A stretch of DNA of 64,000 nt from Candidatus Epilinea brevis. Lineage in GTDB: Bacteria > Chloroflexota > Anaerolineae > Epilineales > Epilineaceae. Where the stretch lies: contig JADJUE010000007.1 of assembly GCA_016710785.1 (NCBI GenBank), positions 68,328 to 132,327 on the forward strand, given 5' to 3'. Below, one piece after another: positions 1-8,805 of this stretch (position 1 is the first letter of the stretch; every line of letters starts with the position of its first letter). The position numbers and the translations under genes are program-made. The notes below the pieces were generated by a model. The model was not told the DNA's origin. It did no database searches and was given only the letters and a program-made list of their open reading frames with translations.

Positions 1-174
1 CTGCATCTGGTACAGGAGCGACGTGTTGCCGCAGCGATGCTCCCCGACCATGGCCACCGGTTGCATGTTGCGCACGGATTCGAAGAGCGCCCGCAGCTCG
101 CTGTCGCGACCGAAGAAATGCGCGGGCTCCTTGATGGGCTTTCCCAGCACGAACGGGCTGTCAGGCGTATTCAT
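1..174 (-). CDS. AAA-family ATPase, partial (C-terminus beyond window)
   Basis: The first 58 codons of a P-loop ATPase that continues past the left edge. Its ATG (174-172) overlaps the stop of the upstream NTPase gene as ATGA, so the two are translationally coupled. The N-terminus (SPFVLGKPIKEPAHFFGR, then D-S-E-L) resembles the start of the C-terminal AAA module of the upstream protein (SPYIAGPPVKSREMFYGR), so it looks like a stand-alone copy of that module (ORC/CDC6-like AAA_16/AAA_14 type). The Walker A segment reads GEHRCGNTSLLYQMQ: the invariant lysine is asparagine (codon AAC), whereas the upstream paralogous module has GERRTGKTSVLYQMQ. Either this ATPase cannot hydrolyse normally or a base is wrong. 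Function unknown; a regulatory or defence partner of the upstream NTPase is an inference. Confidence 0.75.
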   Translation of the reverse strand, partial: MNTPDSPFVLGKPIKEPAHFFGRDSELRALFESVRNMQPVAMVGEHRCGNTSLLYQMQ

Positions 175-3100
175 CCGCGCTGCTCCTCAAGAAGGCGGGT
201 GTACTCGTCATTCTGCTCCAGCCAAACGCGGACCAGGTCCATCGCGAAACCGTACTGCCGACCGGCGCTGTCCCCGCCGCCGCGCTCGACGACGAAGTCC
301 CGGCCGGCCAGCTCATGCATCGTCTCCGTCAGGTCGTGAACGCCGACCGCCACGTTGTCCTGACGCAAGGTCTCCACCACATCCTCCGCGTTGACGAAGG
401 GCCGACCGTCGTCGGTGATGCGCGCCAAGGCGGCCAGAGCCAACTGCTCGTCGCGCGCCAGGGACATGTAGGAATGGCGGATGATCCCCGTCGTCTCCTG
501 GACGGTGGTCAAAAGGGCCCGGTCCACGTCGCGCAGGGTGACGAAGTTCTTCTGGTCACGCCGCGCCAGGTTGACGATCTCATGGCAGATGTACTGGATG
601 AAGTATGGCTGTCCCGCCGTCACGCGCAAGATTTTCTCCACCGCCAGGTCGTCGTACCACAGCACATCCTTGACCGGGCTGCGGATCAGCCGTTCGGCCT
701 CGTCGCGCTCGAGGAAGCTGATCTTGCGCCGGAGCGCGGTGTTGAAGAGGATCGAGCGGGGGTTCTTGATCATCGCCGTGAGGGCGTGAGCGCCGGCGAA
801 GATGAACGAGAGGCCATCCTGGTGCTGCATCAACCCGCGGATCACGTCGAAGACGAAGGGGCTCACCGCGTTGCGGTCGATCGCTTCGATCAAGAGGTCG
901 AACTCGTCCAGGATGATGACGGCGCGGCGCCCCATGGCCACGGCCATGTCCCCGATCAGCTCGCCCAGGGATTCGAACTGTTCGATGGGATGCGCGTCGT
1001 AGTCCGTGCGCTCGACCCGTTCCAGCCCAAAGCCCTCCTTCCTCAGCCCGTTGACCATCTTCCGCGCCATGGCGTGGAGCAGTTCGCCGGTGGAGCTGAG
1101 GCCATAGGCGATGGTCTGCAGGTCGATCAGCACGAAGGCGTAGGTATCGGGCAGATGGTGCTGCATCTGGTAGAGCACCGAGGTCTTGCCTGTACGCCGC
1201 TCGCCGTAGAGCACCAGCACGTTGTCCTGGAAGGTGCCGCTCAGGTTCTCACGGATCCAGTCGAAGACTGACTTGCGTCCGTAGAACATCTCGCGGCTCT
1301 TGACCGGTGGACCCGCGATGTAAGGACTGGTGCCGATCTCGCGGTACTCCGCCTCCTCCACGTAGAAGCGCACCTCCCGTTGGAAGATCCGCGACTGCGC
1401 CTCGCGCTGCGGGTCGTCGTAGCGCACTTCCACGGTGACCGGGGCCATGCCCGCTCCGCGCCGCAACACGGTGAACTCGCTGGAAATGCGGTCGCTCTGA
1501 CCCATCGGGGGCAAATAATGGGTGGACTGGCTCTCCAGCTGCAGGCTCTCCTCGTCCACGCTCAGGCTCAGCTGGACGTTTGACGCCAGGCCTTCACCCT
1601 TGTTGAAGAGCTCGAAAACCAGTACGGCTGCGGTATCCACGTCGCGGATGCGCACCTGATCCGTGCGCATGTCCAGATCCAGATCCGCCCGTCCCTGCAG
1701 TTCACGGATGGCGTGGTTGATCAGGTTGTTCCAATGTTCGGCCACCTGGCGCAACAAGCGGCCGTGTGGCTCGCCCACCTCGCCGATCATCGCCCGAAGG
1801 CCGTTCAGCCGGTCGGCGGCCGCCAACAAGCCCTTCTCCTTGGATCGCCTCGTCGCCCCGCGGTTGTAGTACTGGACGGCCTGGGAGATCATGCGCAGTT
1901 GGCGCATGGCCCGCCGGGCGGCCGGCCGCAACCAGGGGTCGATTTCATCCACCCAGTCCAAGGCGGTCTCCGCCCCGCCGATGCCACCCAGGCTCTCGTA
2001 GTCCAGGAACTGCTTGATGGTTCGGAAGGTCTGATGCAGCTCGTTTGACGGCCGCCACCAGTCCAGGCCGGCGGCCATCTCGGCCAACTCACCCGCATCC
2101 AGGGGCTCCACCAGCATCCGATGGAAGGCCTTGGCCAGGTTGGCCGGCGCGCGCGCTCCGGCGCGTGCCCCCTGGCCGGCCCGCTCCAGGACCTTGAGCG
2201 CGCCATTGAAATCGATCTCCGTCGGACGGCCGGACATGGCCTCGATCAGGGGGGTGACTGCCGGCTCGCCCACCTGGCTCAACAGGTCGGTGGCCGTGCG
2301 GTGAAGGTGGGTGTCCGCCGCCGCAAGGGATTCGATCAAGGTGGGCACGGCGGCTTGCGGGTCCAGGTCGGCAGCCACTTGCAGGATGGCTTCCGCGATT
2401 TCCTCGTCTTCTTCCTGGGGCCACCGGATCAGAAGGGATGGAACGGATTCCGCCGTGCCGGAGATGCCGAGCTGGGCCACAGCCGCCCGGCGGATGAGGG
2501 CATCAGGGTCTTCCAGAGCGCTCTCGATCAACCGCCCGGCCGTCGGCGCGCTCAGTCCGCCCAGCGCCCGGATCGCGCGCCGACGGATGGTGACGTCCTC
2601 GGCGGCCAGATCCACCTCGAAGGAAGCCAGAAGGGGGGCCACCGGCGGATCCGGCAAGGCCAGAAGGAGCTGCGCGGCCTCCCACCGCAGGTCGGCGTCG
2701 CTGTGCTGCAATGCCCCCAGGAGAGCGATCAAGCCGGACTGTCCCAGCCGTCGCAGACTGCGCTTCGCCTCCCAGCGCAGGTTGAAGCGCGGGTCGCCCA
2801 GGGCGCGCACCAGGGAAGGGGCGGCGAGGTCGCCCGCTTCGCTGAAGGCGCCCAGGAGCGCCGCAGCCGGCACGGCATGGGGATGGTCGGGTTCGGCCAG
2901 GATGTCCTCCAGTACGACGATGGCCTGGCCGCCGATGGTGCGGACGATCTCCGCGATCTCGCGGGCGACGGCTGCCTCGGCGTCACCGTAAAGAGGAACG
3001 AGAGAACGCACTGCCGGCCTGCCGATCTTCGTCAAGGCCGCCGCCGCGCCCGCCACCTGGTTGTCCGACCGGGAGCCGCGAGGTGGAGCCTCCTCCAGCA

Positions 3101-4901
3101 CCTTCACCAGGGCTGGCACCGCGTCAGCGCCGATCAGCGCCAGGGCCTCCACCGCCTCTAGCCGCACGGAGGCCGAGCCGGCGTCCAGCAGCGGTACCAG
3201 GGCGGTGACGGCCCGACCGCCGTGTTGAGCCAGGGCCAGCATCGCCGCGCGGCGAAGCGTCTCGTCCGGCAGGCTCAGTTGGCGGAGCAGCGGTTGGATG
3301 GTCCGTTCACCAAAGGCGGCCAGCGCATCAGAGCTGGCTGCCCGGACCTCGGGGTCGGCGTCGCCCAGGCTCGTCAGCAAGCCCGCGATGGCCATGGCCT
3401 CGCCCAAACGCCCGGCCGCCGCCGCCGCCGCGCGGCGCACGACCGCCTGCGGGTCGGCCAAAGCGTTCAGCACGGGAGACACCACGCCACTGCGCCGGAT
3501 CGTGTCTCCCCCGCGCAGGCCGGCGAGGCTGATGGCCAGGGTTCGGTCGACGTCGCGGTCCCCGTGCCCCAACTGCGTCAGCAGGGCCACCTGAATGTCA
3601 TTCACCAGATCGGCGGGCATGGGGCGCGTCTCGGCCAGGGACCGGGCGGCCAGTGAGACCTCGTCGGTTGCCAGCAGCCCCCGTATCAATCCGGCGGACT
3701 CCCTCCGGTGGCCCACGGCAAGGGCGATCACTGGATGCCACCACGGGTCGGAGGAAAGCCGCAGGAGTTCAGGCGCGTCCTCGGCCAGGGCTTCGGCGGC
3801 GAAGCAGGCCTGCACCGCCTTGTGGACGAAGCGGAAACGATCCTCGGTCAGCCATTGCAGCAGGCCCGAGCCGCGCCGGTCGGGCGGCACCAGTTCCAGG
3901 GCGCCATCGATGGCCTCGGCCCGATACATCTGCAGGGCGATGGCCGGCCAGGGAGCCGTGTCGCCGGCGTCCAGCTGGCGGATGAAACCGCGAACGATGT
4001 CGATGGCGCGAACCGGCGCCTCGGTCTGCGCGACCCCGGCCAGGGCCGCGGCCAGCCATCCCGGGTGGCTGACCAGGTCGCGCACAAGCGCGAAGCGTTC
4101 CAGGACTTGCAGGAAGCCACTGGCGGACGCGCGCTGCCCATGACCCCAACGCCCGACCAAGGTGTCGATGCTGGCCACCCCGACGCCGCCCACCTCCAAA
4201 GCCTGGAATTCAGGGAACCAGATGCGATCGGCAGGGTCGCGAGACGCGACGACGACCGGGTTGCCCGGATGGCGGGCCACCAAGGCCCGCACCCGATCGG
4301 CGGCGGCCTTGCGTGCGGCGGGGGCCAGCTCATCCAGTCCGTCCAGAAGCAGCAAACAGGCCCCTTCTTCCAGGTGCGCGTCCAGGAAAGACTCGGGCCG
4401 ACCAAAGCCCCCGGCGCTCATGCTGGCCGCGGCGGCAGCCTCGAGGGAAACGGAGACGTCCAGATCGGAGATGTTGAGGTAGATGGGCAGGGGTGAGCGA
4501 TGTCCGATGACCAGGCCGCGCCGGCCGGCCTGGTGGATTCGTCGCGCTGTCAGCAGCCCCAGGTGACGCAGCAACGCGCTCTTGCCGGTGCCGGCCGGTC
4601 CGATGACCAGCACCTGGGGATGTTCGGCCAGCGCCTGCTCCAGATCGACGCGGGCCACCGCAGGCTTCTGCGTCATCCCATCGCGCCGGTCGGGGTCCCG
4701 CCACAAGAGCAGTTGAAGCGGGACGTAGGTGTCTTCCATGCGCACAGCGCCGAGACCGGGCAAGGTGGCGCGGTCCAGTTGCTGTTCGAGCCCCAGCAGG
4801 TAGCCTTGGTACTCGGACCAATGCGTGGCCAGCTGCCACAAGCGGCCCCCGCTGGGGCGGCCCTGACGGCGGCCTGATGATGGAGCTGGGGCTTCGGTCA
4901 C
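171..4901 (-). CDS. NACHT-HEAT repeat-AAA multidomain NTPase (STAND-like)
   Basis: About 1576 aa from the preferred GTG at 4901, which has AAGGA 9 nt upstream; the frame stays open to an ATG at 5117 but that N-terminus is low-complexity. Order of domains: NACHT-like NTPase (Walker A GPAGTGKS about 100 residues in, Walker B CLLLLDGLDEL), helical region, a long run of HEAT/PBS-lyase type repeats covering the middle third, a short helical block, an Ig-like beta domain, and a C-terminal AAA module (Walker A LYGERRTGKTS, Walker B AVIILDEFDLL). Two nucleotide-binding modules around a solenoid is the build of signal-transducing STAND ATPases, some of which act in phage defence or programmed death. 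It is followed, with ATGA overlap, by a second AAA ATPase. No effector nuclease or protease domain is recognisable. Function in defence is inference. Confidence 0.85.
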   Translation of the reverse strand: MTEAPAPSSGRRQGRPSGGRLWQLATHWSEYQGYLLGLEQQLDRATLPGLGAVRMEDTYVPLQLLLWRDPDRRDGMTQKPAVARVDLEQALAEHPQVLVIGPAGTGKSALLRHLGLLTARRIHQAGRRGLVIGHRSPLPIYLNISDLDVSVSLEAAAAASMSAGGFGRPESFLDAHLEEGACLLLLDGLDELAPAARKAAADRVRALVARHPGNPVVVASRDPADRIWFPEFQALEVGGVGVASIDTLVGRWGHGQRASASGFLQVLERFALVRDLVSHPGWLAAALAGVAQTEAPVRAIDIVRGFIRQLDAGDTAPWPAIALQMYRAEAIDGALELVPPDRRGSGLLQWLTEDRFRFVHKAVQACFAAEALAEDAPELLRLSSDPWWHPVIALAVGHRRESAGLIRGLLATDEVSLAARSLAETRPMPADLVNDIQVALLTQLGHGDRDVDRTLAISLAGLRGGDTIRRSGVVSPVLNALADPQAVVRRAAAAAAGRLGEAMAIAGLLTSLGDADPEVRAASSDALAAFGERTIQPLLRQLSLPDETLRRAAMLALAQHGGRAVTALVPLLDAGSASVRLEAVEALALIGADAVPALVKVLEEAPPRGSRSDNQVAGAAAALTKIGRPAVRSLVPLYGDAEAAVAREIAEIVRTIGGQAIVVLEDILAEPDHPHAVPAAALLGAFSEAGDLAAPSLVRALGDPRFNLRWEAKRSLRRLGQSGLIALLGALQHSDADLRWEAAQLLLALPDPPVAPLLASFEVDLAAEDVTIRRRAIRALGGLSAPTAGRLIESALEDPDALIRRAAVAQLGISGTAESVPSLLIRWPQEEDEEIAEAILQVAADLDPQAAVPTLIESLAAADTHLHRTATDLLSQVGEPAVTPLIEAMSGRPTEIDFNGALKVLERAGQGARAGARAPANLAKAFHRMLVEPLDAGELAEMAAGLDWWRPSNELHQTFRTIKQFLDYESLGGIGGAETALDWVDEIDPWLRPAARRAMRQLRMISQAVQYYNRGATRRSKEKGLLAAADRLNGLRAMIGEVGEPHGRLLRQVAEHWNNLINHAIRELQGRADLDLDMRTDQVRIRDVDTAAVLVFELFNKGEGLASNVQLSLSVDEESLQLESQSTHYLPPMGQSDRISSEFTVLRRGAGMAPVTVEVRYDDPQREAQSRIFQREVRFYVEEAEYREIGTSPYIAGPPVKSREMFYGRKSVFDWIRENLSGTFQDNVLVLYGERRTGKTSVLYQMQHHLPDTYAFVLIDLQTIAYGLSSTGELLHAMARKMVNGLRKEGFGLERVERTDYDAHPIEQFESLGELIGDMAVAMGRRAVIILDEFDLLIEAIDRNAVSPFVFDVIRGLMQHQDGLSFIFAGAHALTAMIKNPRSILFNTALRRKISFLERDEAERLIRSPVKDVLWYDDLAVEKILRVTAGQPYFIQYICHEIVNLARRDQKNFVTLRDVDRALLTTVQETTGIIRHSYMSLARDEQLALAALARITDDGRPFVNAEDVVETLRQDNVAVGVHDLTETMHELAGRDFVVERGGGDSAGRQYGFAMDLVRVWLEQNDEYTRLLEEQRG

Positions 4902-5621
4902 GGACGGTTGTCCTTGTGGTGGTGGTGTGTTGGGGGTGAACTCAGCGGCGGTGCTCGTCTTCACCCGCTGACTGGCCGGACAGCACCGAACCGAATCCCC
5001 TCGCGTCCGATCGGCTGGAGCCATGACACTGACAAGTCTGACGAGGAGCCCGACGCCTGCGGCGGCCCCTTGATCGCAAACAGCCAAGACGGCTGCGGGC
5101 TTGACCGGCAACCACACTCGTCAGTCTGTGGTCAGCCGACGGTCAGGCAACGGTCAAGCACCAGGGTAGGACCTGTAGCTACCATTCCCGGACCGAGGTT
5201 GGCGGTGGCCCGATTGAAGCTCCCGCAACGGTCAAGCGGTCACGGACAGGAAGCGCTGGATCCTTCCATCGACCGGGACCGGCCAGCGATCAGACCGGGG
5301 GGAGACCCCGCCAATGCCCGCTTTGTTGCTCAACCTTGCGTTCGGCTGCTCTTTGTGGACAATAGTAACGCAGTGGAGGGAGGAGGTCTAGGGCTCCCCG
5401 CTCCAGGGCTCCGGTCTGAGTGACGGTGAGTCGCGTCGCGGTTCGCCGGCCGGGTTCTCCGCTCAAGTGCTTTATCGTTGTACGATAGACGTCGCTCACG
5501 GTCATTGAATGCCTTCTGACGGCTGTTCCCAGCTCCTGGGGGACGAATGTCCTGTTCGCTCCTTGGGGTTGTCCACGTATCCATTGGTATCCGACCACCC
5601 AACTCTACGAGGTGCCGCCCC
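4902..5621. other. Intergenic region between divergent NTPase and Tad genes
   Basis: About 720 bp, with no convincing gene on either strand. The upstream open extension of the NTPase frame (to 5117) lies here. It holds a perfect dyad TATCGT-TGT-ACGATA at 5473-5487, about 135 bp before the tadZ start, which could be an operator. A possible weak promoter, TTGCGT at 5336, is followed by an A/T-rich stretch around 5360. Nothing else is evident. Confidence 0.5.
5473..5487. promoter_or_regulatory. Possible operator dyad upstream of Tad locus
   Basis: Perfect 6-bp arms around a 3-bp spacer (TATCGTTGTACGATA) in the otherwise GC-rich divergent spacer. Position and symmetry suit a dimeric regulator; no regulator gene is adjacent. 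Confidence 0.35.
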
Positions 5622-6602
5622 GTGAAAGTCCTCGTCGCCACCAAGGACCTGGCCGTGTTCGATGCCCTTCAGGGGATCGACGGCCTCGAGATCGACCGGG
5701 CTCTCTTCACCGGCCAGATCTATGATGCCTTGCCGGGCTCGCGCTTGGTCGTCGTCGATTTCGACGACCTGGTCGAGCACCCCTACAGCGTAGGCATGCT
5801 TCGCGGCGTGCTCTCCGACAGTGACGTGCCCTTCGTCTCCAGTGAGGAGTTCCTGGCCGAACCGGACTCCTGGCTGGCCGAGGCGCGCCGAATGAGCGGA
5901 GACGCCACGGATCTGCCCACCAAGCGTACGGTCGCCTTCGTCTCCTACTCGGGTGGCGTGGGCAAGACCATCCTGGCCATGGACACCGCCGCGCATTTCG
6001 TCCGCCGCTGCAAGCTGCCGGCCTGCGTGCTGGAGTTCAGCTACGGCGAGTCGGCGCTGGCGGCGCGCGTGGATCAGGAGATCCCGGCGCTGTTCGAGCT
6101 GGCCACCCAGCCCAACGTCGAGGCCCACAAGTGGAACGGGGTTACCCTGGTTCCCATGGACTACGACAACAGCCGCGACCTCTCCATTCAGCTCCTGGGC
6201 AAGTACCTCAAGGACATCATGCGCGAGCACGTGCTCACGGTGATCGACTCGCATTGGCCGCATGCCTTGATCGGAGCGGTTCGCGACGAGATCGACCGCT
6301 GGTATGTCGTGGGCACGCCGCGCCCTGATGCGATGGACAATGCCGAGAAGCTGGCTGCCGAGTTGGGGCCGAAGGCCGTCATCCTCCTCAACCAGAAGGG
6401 CGGGATCGGCGATTCCATCGCGCTTCAGGGCATCCAGCGCGCTCTCGAGATCGGGGTGGAGAAGGAGCCGGACCGCTTCACGGGCAAGCTGGGCAAGAAG
6501 GTTCTCATGCACACCTACGGCGAGGCCACCTGGGGGCAGTTCGAGGAACTGACCTTCATGGAGAAGTGGCGGCGCCGGCGGGTCCCAAAGACCAAGCGTT
6601 GA
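5622..6602 (+). CDS. tadZ: TadZ/CpaE-like MinD-family ATPase
   Basis: 326 aa. The GTG at 5622 is chosen because GAGGTG lies 7 nt upstream; an in-frame start 25 codons earlier has none. Residues 1-110 look like the atypical receiver domain of CpaE/TadZ; from about residue 110 comes a MinD/ParA-like ATPase with a deviant Walker A (VSYSGGVGKTILAMD). Proteins of this family sit at the cytoplasmic membrane and position the Tad pilus machine. It is the first gene of the Tad locus, 79 bp before cpaB. The second half retains a MinD-like fold (VLTVIDSHWPHAL, KAVILLNQKG). Assignment rests on fold plus context; sequence similarity to any one TadZ cannot be judged here. Confidence 0.85.
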   Translation: MKVLVATKDLAVFDALQGIDGLEIDRALFTGQIYDALPGSRLVVVDFDDLVEHPYSVGMLRGVLSDSDVPFVSSEEFLAEPDSWLAEARRMSGDATDLPTKRTVAFVSYSGGVGKTILAMDTAAHFVRRCKLPACVLEFSYGESALAARVDQEIPALFELATQPNVEAHKWNGVTLVPMDYDNSRDLSIQLLGKYLKDIMREHVLTVIDSHWPHALIGAVRDEIDRWYVVGTPRPDAMDNAEKLAAELGPKAVILLNQKGGIGDSIALQGIQRALEIGVEKEPDRFTGKLGKKVLMHTYGEATWGQFEELTFMEKWRRRRVPKTKR

Positions 6603-6681
6603 GCCGGACCGCCCGCACCTTTCGCCGTTCCGCCCACTGACCTGAGAGACCTCGGCAGATCGATCTCGATCGGGAGAGACC

Positions 6682-7533
6682 ATGAACTCGCGCACGCTAC
6701 TCATCATCCTGCTCGTCTTCCTGCTCGGCGTTGGGGCCATCCTGACCATCGCTGAGTTGTTCAAAACACCCGCGACCCCGGCCTCCATGACGCCGGCCAT
6801 CGCGGCGGTGCAGATCGAGCCCTACACCGTCATCACCCAGGACATGATCAAGGCCGGCCAACCGGTCCGCCAGTCCGTGGCCATCGAGAAGGGCCTGTAT
6901 CCCGCGGAAGCGGTGATCGGCAAGATGGCCACCGACCTGATCACGCCCAACACCCTGATCAACGGCGTCAACGCGAAGCCGATCGAAGAAGTCCGCTTCG
7001 TGGAAGATCTGGGTCTCGAGGTCGTCTCCTTCCAGGCCGGCGTGGACCGCCTCGTCGGCGGGCAACTGCGCCCCGGCCATATCGTGAACCTCTACGGCTT
7101 CGGTCGCGACGAGAAGACTCGCGAGAACTTCACCGTCATGGTCGAGCCGCGGCTGTGGGTGGTGAACGTCAGCCAGTCCGGTCGGGATGTGGACTCGGCC
7201 ACGCCGCAGCCGGATCCGGAGACGGGCGAATACAAGGAAACGATCGGCGGCCAGATGGGCACGGCGACCCTGATCACCGTCGCCACGAAGCCACAGAATG
7301 CCATGCACATCATCGATTCCCTGGGCGCCCAGGGCTTGCAGGCCTGGGTCACCCTGGCGGCCAACCAGACCGTCGACTTCACGCGGGCGGCCACGCCGGC
7401 GGCCACGGCCAAGGCTCCGGCCACCCCCGGCCTGCCGTTGGATCTGGCGCTGACGGCCACCGCCCTGTGGAAGCAGATCAACTCGACTCCGGTCGCCGGG
7501 CCCCCGCGAACGGGCTTCGGAGGGTCGCGATGA
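6682..7533 (+). CDS. cpaB: Tad pilus assembly protein CpaB/RcpC (SAF domain)
   Basis: 283 aa. ATG with GGGAGAG just upstream. A single N-terminal membrane anchor (residues 4-26, LLIILLVFLLGVGAIL) is followed by a SAF domain (IEPYTVITQDMIKAGQPVR) and the CpaB/RcpC body (GGQLRPGHIVNLYG). The C-terminus is Ala/Pro/Thr-rich. CpaB family proteins are exported or membrane-bound parts of the Flp pilus system; in two-membrane bacteria they help the secretin, but no secretin is present here. The stop overlaps the ATG of cpaF (ATGA), giving coupled translation. Confidence 0.88.
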   Translation: MNSRTLLIILLVFLLGVGAILTIAELFKTPATPASMTPAIAAVQIEPYTVITQDMIKAGQPVRQSVAIEKGLYPAEAVIGKMATDLITPNTLINGVNAKPIEEVRFVEDLGLEVVSFQAGVDRLVGGQLRPGHIVNLYGFGRDEKTRENFTVMVEPRLWVVNVSQSGRDVDSATPQPDPETGEYKETIGGQMGTATLITVATKPQNAMHIIDSLGAQGLQAWVTLAANQTVDFTRAATPAATAKAPATPGLPLDLALTATALWKQINSTPVAGPPRTGFGGSR

Positions 7534-8738
7534 GCGCAATCGCTCGCTATGACTACAACGAGCTGGTGAAACGCGTTCAGGACTACATGATCCAACGGGA
7601 GATCCCCGTGCCGCGTTGGCGCCGCAGCGTCAATCAAGAAGAGGATCTTGCCTTCCACGCCAACGTCCTGCGCTCCCTGAAGGACCTGGGTTTCCAGGTG
7701 GCTGAGGAGGACCGTCAGGCCGTGGCGCGCGAGGTGGCCAACCGCATCACCGGCCTCGGTGTCCTGCAGCCCTACCTCGAGCAGGAGGGCATCGAAGAGA
7801 TCATCGTGCGCAAGGGCTTCGTGCAGGTGGAGCGCCTGGGTCAGATCCACGATGTGGGCGACCTGGCGCCGGACACCTACTTCTACCGCATGACCAGGCG
7901 TATCGCGGACTTGGAGGGCAAGGAGATCGGCGCGGAGGACCCGCAGATCAAGCTGGGTCTGCCGGATGGTAGCCGCTTCACCGCGGCCATCCCGCCGCTC
8001 TCCCGCGAGGGCACCGCGATCAACATCCGGCGCTTCGGGCGCAAGAAGCTGGCCTTCGAGGACCTCATCACCTTCGGCGCTATCGATGCTGAGGCCTCCG
8101 AGTTCCTCAAGGACGTGTCCCGGGCGATGGACAAGAGCGCCATCTTCAGCGGCCGCCCAGGAGCCGGGAAGACCACCATCCTCAACGCCTTCACCCAGTA
8201 CCTGCCCTCGCATGCCCAGCTCTCCTTGGTGGAGACCTTTCAGGAAGTGCAGCCGCAGCTGGCCCATTACAACCACCTGGTGGTCGACGAGGGCATGGGA
8301 GCCGTCGGCAACATCGTCAACGTCGTCTTCCTCCGCATGCGGCCCGACGTGATGATCATCGGCGAGACAGTGTCGGAAGAGGCCATCGAGTTCATCATGG
8401 GCCTCAACCTGGGCATCACGGCCTTCACGACCACGCACGCCCACTCGGCCCGTCTGGCCATGACCCGCATCGAAACCCTCTCCCGCGGCAGCGGCATCCC
8501 GCTGGACGAACGACGCGAGATCATCGGCTCCGGTCTGGGTCTGGCCGTGCATATCCACAAGGGCTACGATCCGGACACCCAGAACTACCGCCGGCGCATG
8601 CGTGAGATCATCGCCATCAACGGGGTCAAGCGGACGGCCGAGGGCGTGGAGTACGATTACGACGTCATCAAGGAATGGGATGCGCGGCGCAAGACCTGGA
8701 CGCCGCTGCGTGAGCCCAAGCATTGGCGCGAGGCCTGA
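7530..8738 (+). CDS. cpaF: Tad pilus assembly ATPase CpaF/TadA
   Basis: 402 aa. Start ATG at 7530 overlaps the cpaB stop, with GGAGGG upstream. Type II/IV secretion ATPase of the GspE superfamily: Walker A FSGRPGAGKTTILNAF at about residue 210, Asp box region SLVETFQEVQPQL, Walker B-like region MRPDVMIIGETVSEEAIEFI, and His box TTTHAHSA. It powers polymerisation (and possibly retraction) of Flp pilins from the cytoplasmic face with TadB/TadC. The family usually has an N-terminal helical domain (residues 1-110) as seen here. It is followed by an 18-codon reading frame that bridges to tadB. Confidence 0.93.
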   Translation: MSAIARYDYNELVKRVQDYMIQREIPVPRWRRSVNQEEDLAFHANVLRSLKDLGFQVAEEDRQAVAREVANRITGLGVLQPYLEQEGIEEIIVRKGFVQVERLGQIHDVGDLAPDTYFYRMTRRIADLEGKEIGAEDPQIKLGLPDGSRFTAAIPPLSREGTAINIRRFGRKKLAFEDLITFGAIDAEASEFLKDVSRAMDKSAIFSGRPGAGKTTILNAFTQYLPSHAQLSLVETFQEVQPQLAHYNHLVVDEGMGAVGNIVNVVFLRMRPDVMIIGETVSEEAIEFIMGLNLGITAFTTTHAHSARLAMTRIETLSRGSGIPLDERREIIGSGLGLAVHIHKGYDPDTQNYRRRMREIIAINGVKRTAEGVEYDYDVIKEWDARRKTWTPLREPKHWREA

Positions 8739-8748
8739 GAGGGAGACC

Positions 8749-8805
8749 ATGTCGGTGACGATTCCCGTCTGTGGTCCGTTCCTTCCTGAAGGAGGTTGCT
8801 GGTGA
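8749..8805 (+). CDS. 18-aa bridging ORF upstream of tadB
   Basis: Short frame MSVTIPVCGPFLPEGGCW, preceded by GAGGGAG 3 nt before the ATG. Its stop TGA (8803-8805) overlaps the tadB start GTG (8802-8804) as GTGA, and it contains the tadB Shine-Dalgarno AAGGAGG. It therefore looks like a translated coupling or leader peptide joining cpaF to tadB, not a functional protein. It could also be chance, since the gap is only 63 bp. Confidence 0.45.
   Translation: MSVTIPVCGPFLPEGGCW

Noticed and set aside
4902..5117. N-terminal extension of the NACHT-HEAT protein
   Set aside because: No ribosome site at the earlier ATGs and the translated extension is low-complexity; GTG 4901 with AAGGA is preferred.
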